The notes: a model not told the origin generated them from the sequence alone. Shown: positions 1 to 8,146, counted from the first letter of the stretch. The stretch: DNA of 33,690 bases from Clostridia bacterium (GCA_017510825.1 JAFWMA010000008.1:1-33690); one strand, 5' to 3'. Program-made: numbers and translations.

Positions 1-330
1 ACAGGATGCACAAACTTAAAGAATGTAACATTTGAAGAAGGAACAGAAATAATACCAGCTTCTATATTTTCAAGATGTCCAGGACCTATGGAGATATATT
101 TACCAGAGAGTATAACGACAATAGGAAAAGGAGCGTTTTATGCTAGTGGTATAACAAATATAACAATATCAAATAATTTAAAAACAATAAAATATGGTGC
201 ATTTTCAAGTTGTTCATCTTTATCAGTAGTCAATTACCGTGGAAATGAAAATGAATGGAGATTAATTTCGATTGAAAGTGGAAATGATGCAATAAAAAAT
301 ATTATACCAACATATAATTACGAGGATTAA
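1..330 (+). CDS. BspA-type leucine-rich-repeat surface protein, C-terminal fragment
   Basis: The reading frame is open from the first base and stops at 330, so only about 109 C-terminal residues are visible. They contain two or three repeats of the BspA/Treponema pallidum LRR type: I-x-LPESITTIGKGAF and NLKTIKYGAFSSCSSL are the typical 'L-P-x-S-[VI]-T-x-I-G-x-x-A-F-x-x-C' pattern. The last repeat is followed by a short tail (FRAME: VVNYRGNENEW...) of the kind that closes these solenoids. Such proteins are usually secreted or cell-wall attached and bind host or other surfaces. The signal peptide and any anchor lie outside the window, and no sorting signal is seen in the tail. The family call is firm; the function is an inference. 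Confidence 0.8.
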   Translation, partial: TGCTNLKNVTFEEGTEIIPASIFSRCPGPMEIYLPESITTIGKGAFYASGITNITISNNLKTIKYGAFSSCSSLSVVNYRGNENEWRLISIESGNDAIKNIIPTYNYED

Positions 331-413
331 TAATATAGCTAATAGAAAAAGACAAACAAAAATTTCAAAAATAAACAAAATAAAATTGTTTGCTTTAGTT
401 TTCAAAAGTAATA

Positions 414-467
414 CCCCTCTATTTTTAACATAAGATTATTAATAAATCTATGTTAAAAGTGGAGGGG
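414..467 (+). promoter_or_regulatory. Long hairpin that buries the ribosome binding site of the downstream PBP gene
   Basis: Bases 414-432 (CCCCTCTATTTTTAACATA) pair without a gap with 449-467, allowing two G-U pairs. After one bulged base, 434-437 pair with 445-448, leaving a 7-base loop. The outermost pairs are CCCCTC with GAGGGG, and this GGAGGGG (461-467) is the Shine-Dalgarno sequence of the gene starting at 473. No T-run follows, so it is not an ordinary terminator. It could control translation or be a protein-binding dyad. Confidence 0.6.
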
Positions 468-472
468 ATTTT

Positions 473-2221
473 ATGATTGGAAGAATTACGGTAAAGAAAA
501 GAATGATTAGAGGTGCAATTGCTTCGTCTATAGTAATAGCAGGGCTAATTGTAAGAATTGGATTTATTCAGTTTGTACAAGGAAAAGAATTGTCAGACTA
601 TGCATATGAGCAACAAACAGCAGATAGAAAAGTTAATCCAAAAAGAGGAACGATTTATGATTCGACTAAAAAACAAATATTAGCAGAAAGTTCAACAGTT
701 GAAACAATAACAGTAAATCCAGTAAACATTCAAGAAAAAGAAAAAGTTGCGAAAGAATTATCCAATCTATTTGAATTAAACTATGAGGAAGTATTAAAGA
801 AAATAAGTAAAAGAACCTCAATAGTTTCCATAGCTAAAAAGGTTGAGAAAGAAAAATCAAATGAACTAAGGAAATGGATGCAAGAAAGCAATATAAAAGA
901 AGGAATTAATATTGATGAAGACACCAAAAGATATTATCCATTAAATAATTTTGCCTCACAAGTTATAGGATTTTGCGGTGGTGACAACCAAGGACTTAAT
1001 GGCATAGAAGCAATATATGAAGAAAATTTAAAAGGACAACAAGGAAGTATTAGCAAAATGACTGATGCTTCTGGCAAAAGAATAAAAAATACGTATGAAG
1101 AATACAATAATCCTACAGAGGGAGATGACTTAGTTTTAACTATAGACTATAATATTCAATCAATAGCAGAAAAATATTTAAAGGAAGCTTGTATAGATAA
1201 TAAATGTGAAGATGGTGGAAATGTTATAATAATGAATCCTCAAAATGGAGATATTCTCGCACTAGCAGGTTACCCTAATTATAATTTGAATGACCCATTT
1301 GCTGTAGACGAATCACTTAGTAAAGAGGAACAAACAAATCAAATGCAGTTATTATGGAGAAATAAAGCTATATCTGATACATATGAGCCAGGTTCAACTT
1401 TTAAAATAGTTACTGCTTCAGCATCATTAGAAGAAGGAATCACAACTCCAGATAAACCAGGTGAGTTTTGTTGTACCGGTCATATAGAAGTTGCAGGAGT
1501 TAAAATGAAATGCTGGAGATATTATAAACCACATGGATCTGAAAGTTTAAGAGAAGCTCTAATGAATTCATGCAATCCAGTATTTATTGGATTAGGACAA
1601 AAAATTGGAGTACAGAAATATTACAAATACATAAGAAAATTTGGATTTTTTAATAGAACAGGAATTGATTTACCAGGAGAAGCAAATTCAATTTTTTTAG
1701 ATGAAGGAAAAGTTGGACCTGTTGAGTTAGCAACAATATCATTTGGGCAAAGATTTGAGGTTACACCAATACAAATGGCAACAATGCTGTCAAGTATTGG
1801 AAACAAAGGAGTATATGTAAAACCACACCTTATAAAAGAAATAATAAGTAATACTGAAAAAGATGAAAATGGAGAGCGAAAAACTACAGTAATAGAAAAA
1901 GAAGAAGGTGATAGAGTGATTTCAGAAGAGACTGCAAAAAATATTCTAAGTATGATGCAAAGTGTTGTTGATGAAGGAACAGGAAAAAAAGCTAAAGTTG
2001 AAGGAATAGGAATTGGAGGAAAAACAGGTACATCAGAAGATGGAGTAAATACAAACAAATACATAGCTTCATTTATAGGAATTGGACCAACAGAAAACCC
2101 TCAAATAGTTATTTTAGTAACATTATACAATCCAAAAGGTGAGGGAGGACACACAGGAGGAGGTGTTGCAGCACCATTAGCAGGAAATATCTTAAATGAA
2201 ATATTTCAATACCTAAACTAA
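473..2221 (+). CDS. Class B penicillin-binding protein (FtsI/SpoVD-type transpeptidase)
   Basis: This 582-residue D,D-transpeptidase cross-links septal or spore-cortex peptidoglycan outside the membrane. There is one N-terminal membrane segment (about residues 13-34), then the PBP dimerisation domain with the R-G-x-I-x-D motif near residue 58, then the transpeptidase domain. Its three catalytic motifs are intact: STFK at 308-311 (nucleophile S308), SCN at 366-368 and KTG at 517-519. The protein ends soon after the transpeptidase fold and has no PASTA domain, unlike B. subtilis SpoVD, so FtsI versus SpoVD cannot be settled from sequence. The start is fixed by GGAGGGG six bases upstream, which lies in a hairpin. 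It stands alone, away from murE-mraY-ftsW, which is unusual for this family. Confidence 0.93.
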   Translation: MIGRITVKKRMIRGAIASSIVIAGLIVRIGFIQFVQGKELSDYAYEQQTADRKVNPKRGTIYDSTKKQILAESSTVETITVNPVNIQEKEKVAKELSNLFELNYEEVLKKISKRTSIVSIAKKVEKEKSNELRKWMQESNIKEGINIDEDTKRYYPLNNFASQVIGFCGGDNQGLNGIEAIYEENLKGQQGSISKMTDASGKRIKNTYEEYNNPTEGDDLVLTIDYNIQSIAEKYLKEACIDNKCEDGGNVIIMNPQNGDILALAGYPNYNLNDPFAVDESLSKEEQTNQMQLLWRNKAISDTYEPGSTFKIVTASASLEEGITTPDKPGEFCCTGHIEVAGVKMKCWRYYKPHGSESLREALMNSCNPVFIGLGQKIGVQKYYKYIRKFGFFNRTGIDLPGEANSIFLDEGKVGPVELATISFGQRFEVTPIQMATMLSSIGNKGVYVKPHLIKEIISNTEKDENGERKTTVIEKEEGDRVISEETAKNILSMMQSVVDEGTGKKAKVEGIGIGGKTGTSEDGVNTNKYIASFIGIGPTENPQIVILVTLYNPKGEGGHTGGGVAAPLAGNILNEIFQYLN

Positions 2222-2382
2222 CATCCACTCCTATGCGTTCTTCACTTGGTCACAACATAAGTTATACTTTACAAATATTATTGCCATAGAATGTGTGCTA
2301 CAAGCAAGAATCATCTAAAAGCAAAACTCGTCAATTGAAATTGTAAATGCAATTATTAAAAACAAAACTAATATAAAAAAAC

Positions 2383-2411
2383 TTGACAATTATGTAAATT
2401 GATGTTATTAT
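2383..2411 (+). promoter_or_regulatory. sigmaA-type promoter
   Basis: TTGACA at 2383-2388 matches the -35 consensus exactly. A 17-base spacer follows, then TATTAT at 2406-2411, one base from the -10 consensus. Transcription should start near 2418. It is about 290 bases before the next start codon and has a terminator between. Confidence 0.75.
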
Positions 2412-2417
2412 AAAAAT

Positions 2418-2540
2418 ATGTTAATAAAAGTGAGTATGTATAGATGTTAAATCAAGCTACATAGAAGTCAAAAACTTTACACGTTATTAAGAATTATAAC
2501 GGAGTCACGATTAAGAGTTTTCTTATTGTGGCTCTTTTTG
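2418..2540 (+). ncRNA. Candidate small RNA or attenuated leader upstream of the ABC exporter
   Basis: This is the roughly 120-base stretch between a strong promoter and a terminator. It holds a 6-bp hairpin (CGTTAT at 2482-2487 with ATAACG at 2496-2501) immediately before the terminator stem. It contains no convincing open frame: the frame from the ATG at 2453 hits TAG after six codons. It matches no riboswitch class I can recognise. It could be a free small RNA, a regulated leader of the exporter operon, or the relic of a small gene. Confidence 0.4.
2502..2540 (+). terminator. Rho-independent terminator
   Basis: The arm 2502-2516 (one bulged T) pairs with 2521-2534 around the loop GTTT, giving 14 bp with two G-U pairs, followed by TTTTT (2535-2539). 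It lies between the promoter at 2383 and the ABC operon. Confidence 0.75.
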
Positions 2541-2698
2541 TCTACTTATAAAAATAATTAACAAATACCATTAGTAATTATTAACAAAAAACGAATTAGA
2601 AGAATAAAATATTGATATTTGTTGATTAGTAACATAGCGATTTAAATTATAAAGACTAAAAACTCAATAAAACAGAAAAGAAAGGGGGATAAAATAAA

Positions 2699-3535
2699 AT
2701 GGAAAAACAAAATGTAATAGAAGTAAATAATTTAAAGAAAAATTTTAGAGTAAAAGAAAAAGAAAGTGGATTAAAAGGAAGTATTAAATCTATCTTCAAA
2801 ACAAAGTATCAGAACATTAGGGCCGTAAATAATATTAGTTTTAATGTAAAAGAAGGCGAAATGCTTGCCTTTATTGGACCAAATGGAGCAGGTAAATCAA
2901 CAACAATAAAAATGTTAACAGGAATACTTTATCCAGATAGTGGAAGCATAAGAGTACTAAATATAGATCCAACAAAACAAAGAAAAAAATTGGCTTATGA
3001 AATAGGAACAGTATTTGGACAAAAAGAGCAATTATGGATGCATCTAACACCACTAGATAATTTTAAATTTTTTGGAGCTATATATGATTTAAGTAAAGAA
3101 GAAACTGATAAAAGAATCAAAGAATTAAAAACACTATTTGACTTAGACAAATTTATAAATACACCAGTAAGAAATTTAAGTCTTGGTCAAAGAATACTAT
3201 GCGAAATATCCGCATCTCTAATTCATAATCCCAAAATATTGTTTTTAGATGAACCAACAATAGGACTTGATCCAGTAGTAAAACAATCTATACGAAAGCT
3301 TATTAGAAACATGAACAAAAAATTTAATACAACAGTTTTTTTAACAAGTCATGATATTGCAGACATAGAGAAATTATGCAAAAGGGTTATAATAGTTAAC
3401 CACGGAAAAATTGTTGTAGATGATTCAATGTCTAATTTAAAAAAAGAAGAAGGAACATTAGAAGAAATCATCAGTAGAATTTACAAAGGGGAGGAAAAAC
3501 ATCATGAGAAAGTATTGGGTAATATACAAAGCTAA
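2699..3535 (+). CDS. ABC-2 type exporter, ATP-binding protein
   Basis: This is the cytoplasmic ATPase (278 residues) of an exporter. It has Walker A GPNGAGKST at 60-68, the ABC signature as LSLGQR at 160-165, Walker B ILFLDEP at 180-186 and the H-loop TSHD. An insertion of about 20 residues, rich in lysine and serine, sits before the first nucleotide-binding strand (residues 18-40), as in the DrrA/YbhF-like ATPases that pair with PF06182-type permeases. The end of the gene overlaps the first permease gene by 32 bases, so the two are translationally coupled. An AAAGGGGG Shine-Dalgarno precedes the start. The substrate cannot be told from the sequence. Relatives export drugs, dyes or peptides. 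Confidence 0.92.
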   Translation: MEKQNVIEVNNLKKNFRVKEKESGLKGSIKSIFKTKYQNIRAVNNISFNVKEGEMLAFIGPNGAGKSTTIKMLTGILYPDSGSIRVLNIDPTKQRKKLAYEIGTVFGQKEQLWMHLTPLDNFKFFGAIYDLSKEETDKRIKELKTLFDLDKFINTPVRNLSLGQRILCEISASLIHNPKILFLDEPTIGLDPVVKQSIRKLIRNMNKKFNTTVFLTSHDIADIEKLCKRVIIVNHGKIVVDDSMSNLKKEEGTLEEIISRIYKGEEKHHEKVLGNIQS

Positions 3536-4295
3536 TTTAATGAGTAACTTACAGTATATCACAAACATAGTTGCAAACTCAATTGGATATTTTATGCATG
3601 TTTTTATATTTATACAAGTATGGAATTATGTTTATAATGATACATCAAATTTAATACATGGTTACAACAAAAGCCAAATGATTTGGTATGTAATAATTAC
3701 AGAAATAATATGTTGCTGTGTTGCCGGCAGATCATTGGTAAGAGAAATTTGTAATGAAGTTAGAAGTGGCAATGTAGCTTATAACATAAATAAACCATAT
3801 AGTTACATAGGATATTTATTATTTAACAATTTAGGAAAATCAACAATAAGAGTAGTAGTTCTAGCTTTTATAGGCTTTTCATTAGGATTATTATATTTAC
3901 AAACTATTCCAGAAATAACAATTATAAAAGGTTTAATAGTATTATTAGCATGCATTTTAGCCATCACAATTAATCTATTGTTCTTAATATTTATTGGATT
4001 ACTAGCTTTCATAATGGAAGATTCAAATCCATTATATTGGTTGTACAGCAAAATGATTCTAATTTTAGGAACACTTTTACCAATAGAATTTTTTCCAGAG
4101 TTTTTACAGCCAATTATTACTTTTAGTCCAATATATGCAATAAGTTATGGCCCTGCAAAATTATTTATAGAATTTGACTATAATATGGCTATAATAACAA
4201 TTCTATCACAAATAGCTTATGTACTAATTAGTTTAGGTTTATGTAAGTTAGTTTACATGAAAGGGGTGAAAAAGCTAAATGTTAACGGAGGTTAA
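3504..4295 (+). CDS. ABC-2 exporter permease 1 (PF06182-like)
   Basis: This 263-residue integral membrane protein has about six hydrophobic segments and begins with a short cytoplasmic stretch, MRKYWVIYKANLMSNLQY, typical of the ABC-2 membrane protein family with gene order ATPase-permease-permease. It starts inside the 3' end of the ATPase gene behind GGGGAGG at 3489-3495. The next permease starts before this one stops (17-base overlap), so all three are made together. It forms half of the transmembrane channel, with the neighbouring permease as the other half. The role is inferred from family and context. The substrate is unknown. Confidence 0.85.
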   Translation: MRKYWVIYKANLMSNLQYITNIVANSIGYFMHVFIFIQVWNYVYNDTSNLIHGYNKSQMIWYVIITEIICCCVAGRSLVREICNEVRSGNVAYNINKPYSYIGYLLFNNLGKSTIRVVVLAFIGFSLGLLYLQTIPEITIIKGLIVLLACILAITINLLFLIFIGLLAFIMEDSNPLYWLYSKMILILGTLLPIEFFPEFLQPIITFSPIYAISYGPAKLFIEFDYNMAIITILSQIAYVLISLGLCKLVYMKGVKKLNVNGG

Positions 4296-5073
4296 AAATC
4301 AACTAAAAATTACATCATTGTCAATAAAATATGCAATAATGAGAGAAATGTTAAATAAAGGAACATTTATTATGAAAGTAATATTTATGTTACTAAATGA
4401 TGCATCATTTATAGTTCAATGGATTATTTTATACAGTATTAAGAGTGATATAGGTGGATACACTTTTGAACAAATACTACTATTATGGGGATTTGCAGCA
4501 GGAACATTTGGGATAACAAGATTTTTGTTTAAAAATGCATTTAGCTTATCAGACCATATTACAAATGGAAAACTAGACTGTTACTTAGTTCAACCCAAAA
4601 ATGTATTATTATCTATTATAACAGGAGAATCAGACACTGAAGCTTTAGGAGATATTATTTATGCATATATTCTATTATTTATAAGTGGAGTAACATTAGG
4701 TAAATTATTATTATTCACAGTGTTATTAATAGCAGGAAGCATAATAACAATAAATTTTGCTATTATTTTAGGAAGCCTTAGTTTTTGGTTCGGAAGAAGT
4801 GATTACATAGCTGATACAGGAAATGGACTAATAACTAATTTTGCTACATACCCAGATGGAATATTTAGTGGAATTCCTAAAGCACTAATGTATAGTCTTG
4901 TACCAATTGGATTTATCATCTATATACCAGTAAAACTAATAAGTGAATTTAATTTACTATACACTATTGTAATATTAACTGTAACAATAATAACAACAAT
5001 ACTAGCCTTTATAATTTTTTATAAAGGATTAAAAAAATATAGTTCAAGCAACTTAATGATGTCTAAAATATAA
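4279..5073 (+). CDS. ABC-2 exporter permease 2 (PF06182-like)
   Basis: This is the second 264-residue membrane subunit, with about six hydrophobic segments. The motif NGKLDCYLVQP (residues about 95-105), a charged loop preceding a helix, is characteristic of this permease family and is thought to contact the ATPase. It overlaps the previous gene by 17 bases, and AAGGGGTG at 4261-4268 serves as ribosome binding site. It is the last gene of the operon, because a strong hairpin terminator begins 4 bases after the stop codon. It is probably a heterodimer partner of the preceding permease. Confidence 0.85.
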   Translation: MLTEVKNQLKITSLSIKYAIMREMLNKGTFIMKVIFMLLNDASFIVQWIILYSIKSDIGGYTFEQILLLWGFAAGTFGITRFLFKNAFSLSDHITNGKLDCYLVQPKNVLLSIITGESDTEALGDIIYAYILLFISGVTLGKLLLFTVLLIAGSIITINFAIILGSLSFWFGRSDYIADTGNGLITNFATYPDGIFSGIPKALMYSLVPIGFIIYIPVKLISEFNLLYTIVILTVTIITTILAFIIFYKGLKKYSSSNLMMSKI

Positions 5074-5076
5074 AAG

Positions 5077-5118
5077 AAATGGAGAGCTGTTTCAGATAAA
5101 AGAAACAGCTCTCCATTT
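5077..5118 (+). terminator. Terminator of the ABC exporter operon
   Basis: A perfect 17-bp stem: 5077-5093 (AAATGGAGAGCTGTTTC) with 5102-5118, around an 8-base loop. The 3' side continues into a T-rich stretch. Its outer nine bases are the same as those of the hairpin at 7982-8041. Confidence 0.8.
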
Positions 5119-5144
5119 GTTAATATTGCATTATTATTGGTATG

Positions 5145-5173
5145 TTGATATTTAATTATATATATAGTATAAT
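5145..5173 (+). promoter_or_regulatory. sigmaA-type promoter of the alarmone synthetase and two-component unit
   Basis: TTGATA (5145-5150), a 17-base spacer and a consensus TATAAT (5168-5173). The expected start near 5180 gives a leader of about 78 bases before the TTG start at 5258. Confidence 0.8.
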
Positions 5174-5257
5174 AAAAACACCGATAAAAGCTAAAAAAGG
5201 AAAAATTAAAAAATAACGATTACATTGTTGAAATATAAATAAAATGAGGTGATAAAG

Positions 5258-5863
5258 TTGAAAATTGATTTTTATAAAGACTCTATGGTGTTATTAGAAG
5301 GCGCAATTGAGAATGTAACAGCAAAATTAAATTTAATAAGAAAATACAAAATAGCACAAAATGACAGAGATCCAATAGAATACATATCATCTAGAATAAA
5401 ATCAGAAGATAGTATGAAGGAAAAACTAACAAGAAAAGGATTAGAAGTAACACTAGAAAATGCTTTAACAAAAGTATATGATGCAGTTGGAATGAGAATA
5501 ATTTGTGCATACATAGATGATGTATATACAATTGTTGATATGCTAAAAAAATATAAAGACCTAAAATTGATAAAAGAAAAAGATTATATAAAAAATCCAA
5601 AACCAAATGGATATAGAAGCTACCATATTATTTTTGAACTTTCTCTTGATTTAGCAGGAGAAACACATCCAGTATTTGTTGAAATACAAATCAGGACAAT
5701 TGCAATGGACTTTTGGTCAAGCTTGGAACATCAAATGAAGTATAAAAAAGATATAAAAAATCAAGAATTAATTGTTGAAGAATTAGCAAAATGTGCGAGT
5801 GAAATAGCAACTACAGATATCAAAATGCAAACCATAAGAAAGATGATAAATAAAGAAGAATAG
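5258..5863 (+). CDS. Small alarmone synthetase (RelQ/RelP-type GTP pyrophosphokinase)
   Basis: It makes (p)ppGpp by transferring pyrophosphate from ATP to GDP or GTP in the cytoplasm. At about 201 residues it has the size of a synthetase-only enzyme, with no hydrolase, TGS or ACT domain. All synthetase motifs are present: SRIKSEDSMKEKL (ATP-binding basic strand), VYDAVGMRIICAYID (with the metal-binding Asp), KPNGYRSYH (G-loop) and VEIQIRT (with the catalytic Glu), then the HQMKYKK helix. I chose TTG at 5258 because GAGGTGA lies six bases before it. The in-frame GTG at 5249 would overlap that ribosome binding site. The response-regulator gene follows after 52 bases with no terminator, so the two are likely co-transcribed from the promoter at 5145. 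Confidence 0.9.
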   Translation: MKIDFYKDSMVLLEGAIENVTAKLNLIRKYKIAQNDRDPIEYISSRIKSEDSMKEKLTRKGLEVTLENALTKVYDAVGMRIICAYIDDVYTIVDMLKKYKDLKLIKEKDYIKNPKPNGYRSYHIIFELSLDLAGETHPVFVEIQIRTIAMDFWSSLEHQMKYKKDIKNQELIVEELAKCASEIATTDIKMQTIRKMINKEE

Positions 5864-5915
5864 ACACAATTTACAATCTAAAAAATAATTTTTAAAGTAA
5901 TGAGAGGAAAAATAA

Positions 5916-6584
5916 ATGAACAAAAAAATATTATTATCAGAAGATGAAAAGGATTTAGCAAAAGCAATAAGTACAATTTTGAAATATAGTGAATATGATG
6001 TTACAGTTGTATATAATGGTAAAGACGCCTTAAACAAAACAAGGGAAGATAGTTTTGATTTAATAATAATGGATGTTATGATGCCAGTAATGAACGGAAT
6101 AGATGCTTTAAAAGAAATGAGAAGAAATGGGCTAAAAACACCAATAATAATGTTAACAGCAAAATCACAAATTAATGATAAAGTTGAAGGACTAGATTCT
6201 GGAGCAAATGATTATATTACAAAACCATTTGAAACAAAAGAACTATTAGCAAGAATAAGAGCTTTAACAAGAGTTGATGATATCAACAAAATGAGTTTTG
6301 AAGTTGGAAATATCATATTTAACTCGGAAAGTAGTGAAATATCAAACAATAAAACAACTCTATGCTTAAACAATGAAGAAAGTAAAATAATGCAAATATT
6401 AGTAAAAAATCAAGAAAGAACAATATCTCAAAATGAAATAGGGAAAAAAGTTTGGCCAGAAAAAAGTGAATATGATGAAGTTGTAGACATGTATATATCA
6501 TATTTACAAGAAAAATTAGGAGCATTAGATGCAAATATAAAAATTACTGGAGAAGGCGAATACAAACTTGAAAAAATAGGATAG
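5916..6584 (+). CDS. OmpR/PhoB-family response regulator
   Basis: This 222-residue DNA-binding regulator pairs with the kinase that follows. The receiver domain (1-120) has the acidic pocket SEDE, phospho-acceptor D53 (MDVMMP), T81 and K103 (TKPFE). The C-terminal winged helix (about 130-220) is recognisable from VWPEKSEYDEVVDMYISYL. It is atypical where DNA is usually read: the common 'S-x-L-R-K-K-L' is SYLQEKL, and 'G-x-G-Y' is GEGEY. DNA recognition may therefore be altered. A GAGAGG ribosome binding site lies 8 bases upstream. The gene follows the alarmone synthetase closely and precedes the kinase gene by 145 bases. Confidence 0.9.
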   Translation: MNKKILLSEDEKDLAKAISTILKYSEYDVTVVYNGKDALNKTREDSFDLIIMDVMMPVMNGIDALKEMRRNGLKTPIIMLTAKSQINDKVEGLDSGANDYITKPFETKELLARIRALTRVDDINKMSFEVGNIIFNSESSEISNNKTTLCLNNEESKIMQILVKNQERTISQNEIGKKVWPEKSEYDEVVDMYISYLQEKLGALDANIKITGEGEYKLEKIG

Positions 6585-6729
6585 AAAAATCTTAATCTGA
6601 TTTAATAAGTTGGATAAAAAAACATTAAATCTACAAACATCTATATATTAAATAAAGCAAAATTTAACTCAAAACACTAAGCATCAATAATATGTCCATT
6701 AATAAATAATAAGAAAGGATATAGTTTAA

Positions 6730-7935
6730 ATGATAAGAAAACTACAAATAAAATTTGTCGCTTTAGCAATGCTTTCAGTAATTACAATATCTCTAATCGT
6801 ATTTGGAATCACAGTTATTGAACTATTAAAATCTACAGAAAGACAAATAGATGAATTGATTGGATTTATAATTGAAAATGATGGTATAATACCTGAATAT
6901 AAAGAAAAAATAGATGAGAATTTTACTTCAAAAATTAGCAAATATTCAACACAGTATTTTACGGCAAAAATAAATGAAAAAGGAGAAATAGTAGATAGAA
7001 ACACACAATTCATTAATAAACTTTCAAACGAAGAAATAGACCAAATGATTAAACACTCAATAAAAGAAAAACAAGAATTAGGATTCTATAAAGGATATAG
7101 ATATAAAATAATTAATCAAGGTGAAAGCAAAATGATGGTATTCTTAGACTGTGATAGAATGATTAACTATCTTGTTACAACAATTAATAGATCTACATTA
7201 TTTATTCTTGTTGCAGTAACAATAATATTTATTGGAGTAACAACATTTTCAAAAAAGATATTAAAACCTATGATAGAAAACATTGAAAGGCAAAGGCAAT
7301 TTGTAACAAATGCAGGTCATGAATTAAAAACTCCACTTGCAGTTATTAAAGCAGACATAGATGTCCTAGAAATGACAGTTGGAGAAGAAAACGAATGGAT
7401 AACTAGCATAAAAAATCAATCAAATAGATTAAACACATTAATAAGAAACCTATTAAATTTAGCTAACACAGAAGAGGGAGTAGTAAGTATAGAAAAAACA
7501 GAATTTTTCATAGCAGATGTAATCGATGAACAAATAAAAGACTTTAAAGCACTTCTTCAAGATAAAAAAATTAAATTTGATAACAAAAACAAGATCAAAA
7601 TGAATGCAGATATTGATATGATAAAACAACTAATAATAATATTACTAGATAACGCAAGAAAATACACACCAGAAGGTGGAAGGATTCTAATAAAAACAAG
7701 TAAACAAGGAAAGAAAACAAAAATAGAAATAGCAAATGAATGTGATAATCCAGATACAATTAAAGTTAACAAACTTTTTGAAAGATTTTATAGAGAAGAT
7801 AAATCAAGAAACCAAAAAAAAGAAGGATATGGAATAGGATTATCAATAGCCAAATCAATTGTAGATTTGCATAATGGAAAAATATCAGCAGAAATAACAA
7901 AAGACAAAATGATAAACTTTAAAATAATAATATAA
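6730..7935 (+). CDS. Membrane sensor histidine kinase
   Basis: This 401-residue kinase is the likely partner of the regulator at 5916-6584. It has transmembrane helix 1 (about 8-31), an extracytoplasmic sensor loop of roughly 120 residues, and transmembrane helix 2 (about 155-173). The HisKA domain has the phospho-acceptor H197 in NAGHELKTPLAV, and the HATPase_c domain has the N-box LLDNARKYTPEGG (N308) and G-box GYGIGLSIAKS (about 366-376). There is almost no HAMP-like linker. The start has AAAGGAT upstream. A perfect 25-bp hairpin 47 bases after the stop ends the transcription unit. The signal sensed is unknown. Confidence 0.92.
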   Translation: MIRKLQIKFVALAMLSVITISLIVFGITVIELLKSTERQIDELIGFIIENDGIIPEYKEKIDENFTSKISKYSTQYFTAKINEKGEIVDRNTQFINKLSNEEIDQMIKHSIKEKQELGFYKGYRYKIINQGESKMMVFLDCDRMINYLVTTINRSTLFILVAVTIIFIGVTTFSKKILKPMIENIERQRQFVTNAGHELKTPLAVIKADIDVLEMTVGEENEWITSIKNQSNRLNTLIRNLLNLANTEEGVVSIEKTEFFIADVIDEQIKDFKALLQDKKIKFDNKNKIKMNADIDMIKQLIIILLDNARKYTPEGGRILIKTSKQGKKTKIEIANECDNPDTIKVNKLFERFYREDKSRNQKKEGYGIGLSIAKSIVDLHNGKISAEITKDKMINFKIII

Positions 7936-7981
7936 TTTGCCATTTTGGGAATTAGGAACGATATTTATTTAAAAAGGCATT

Positions 7982-8041
7982 AAATGGAGACTTATTAAAA
8001 AACTCATCTCAATATTTGAGTTTTTTAATAAGTCTCCATTT
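7982..8041 (+). terminator. Terminator after the histidine kinase gene
   Basis: A perfect 25-bp stem: 7982-8006 with 8017-8041, with a 10-base loop. The 3' arm contains six consecutive T. The outer nine pairs (AAATGGAGA/TCTCCATTT) are identical to those of the hairpin at 5077-5118. Confidence 0.75.
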
Positions 8042-8097
8042 GCATTATTACTCTTTTAAGCAAAGAAAAATATTTATTATATAATTAAACTAGGCTG

Positions 8098-8119
8098 TAA
8101 ATTGTAAAACTACAATTTA
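8098..8119. promoter_or_regulatory. Perfect 9-bp dyad, possible operator
   Basis: TAAATTGTA (8098-8106) and TACAATTTA (8111-8119) are exact inverted repeats separated by AAAC. It lies about 30 bases before a possible promoter (8147-8173) of the next gene, so it could bind a dimeric regulator. It is not a terminator, as no T-run follows. Confidence 0.35.
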
Positions 8120-8146
8120 TAATTATAAAAAAAATAAAAAAAGGGG

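Larger units (their letters stand above)
2222..2698. other. 477-base intergenic region with a promoter-terminator pair and no gene
   Basis: No coding region is supported. The first 160 bases show nothing recognisable. A good sigmaA-type promoter lies at 2383-2411 and a factor-independent terminator at 2502-2540, so the gap encodes a short transcript or a leader of the ABC operon starting at 2699. Bases 2541-2690 are very AT-rich, with a weak TTGATT/TAAATT-like pair near 2622-2648 that could be a second promoter. Confidence 0.6.

Noticed and set aside
2453..2540. A second antitoxin relic in the gap before the ABC operon
   Set aside because: Read through its early TAG, the frame gives only a faint resemblance to antitoxin N-termini, too weak to claim. 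I kept the stretch as a possible RNA or leader.
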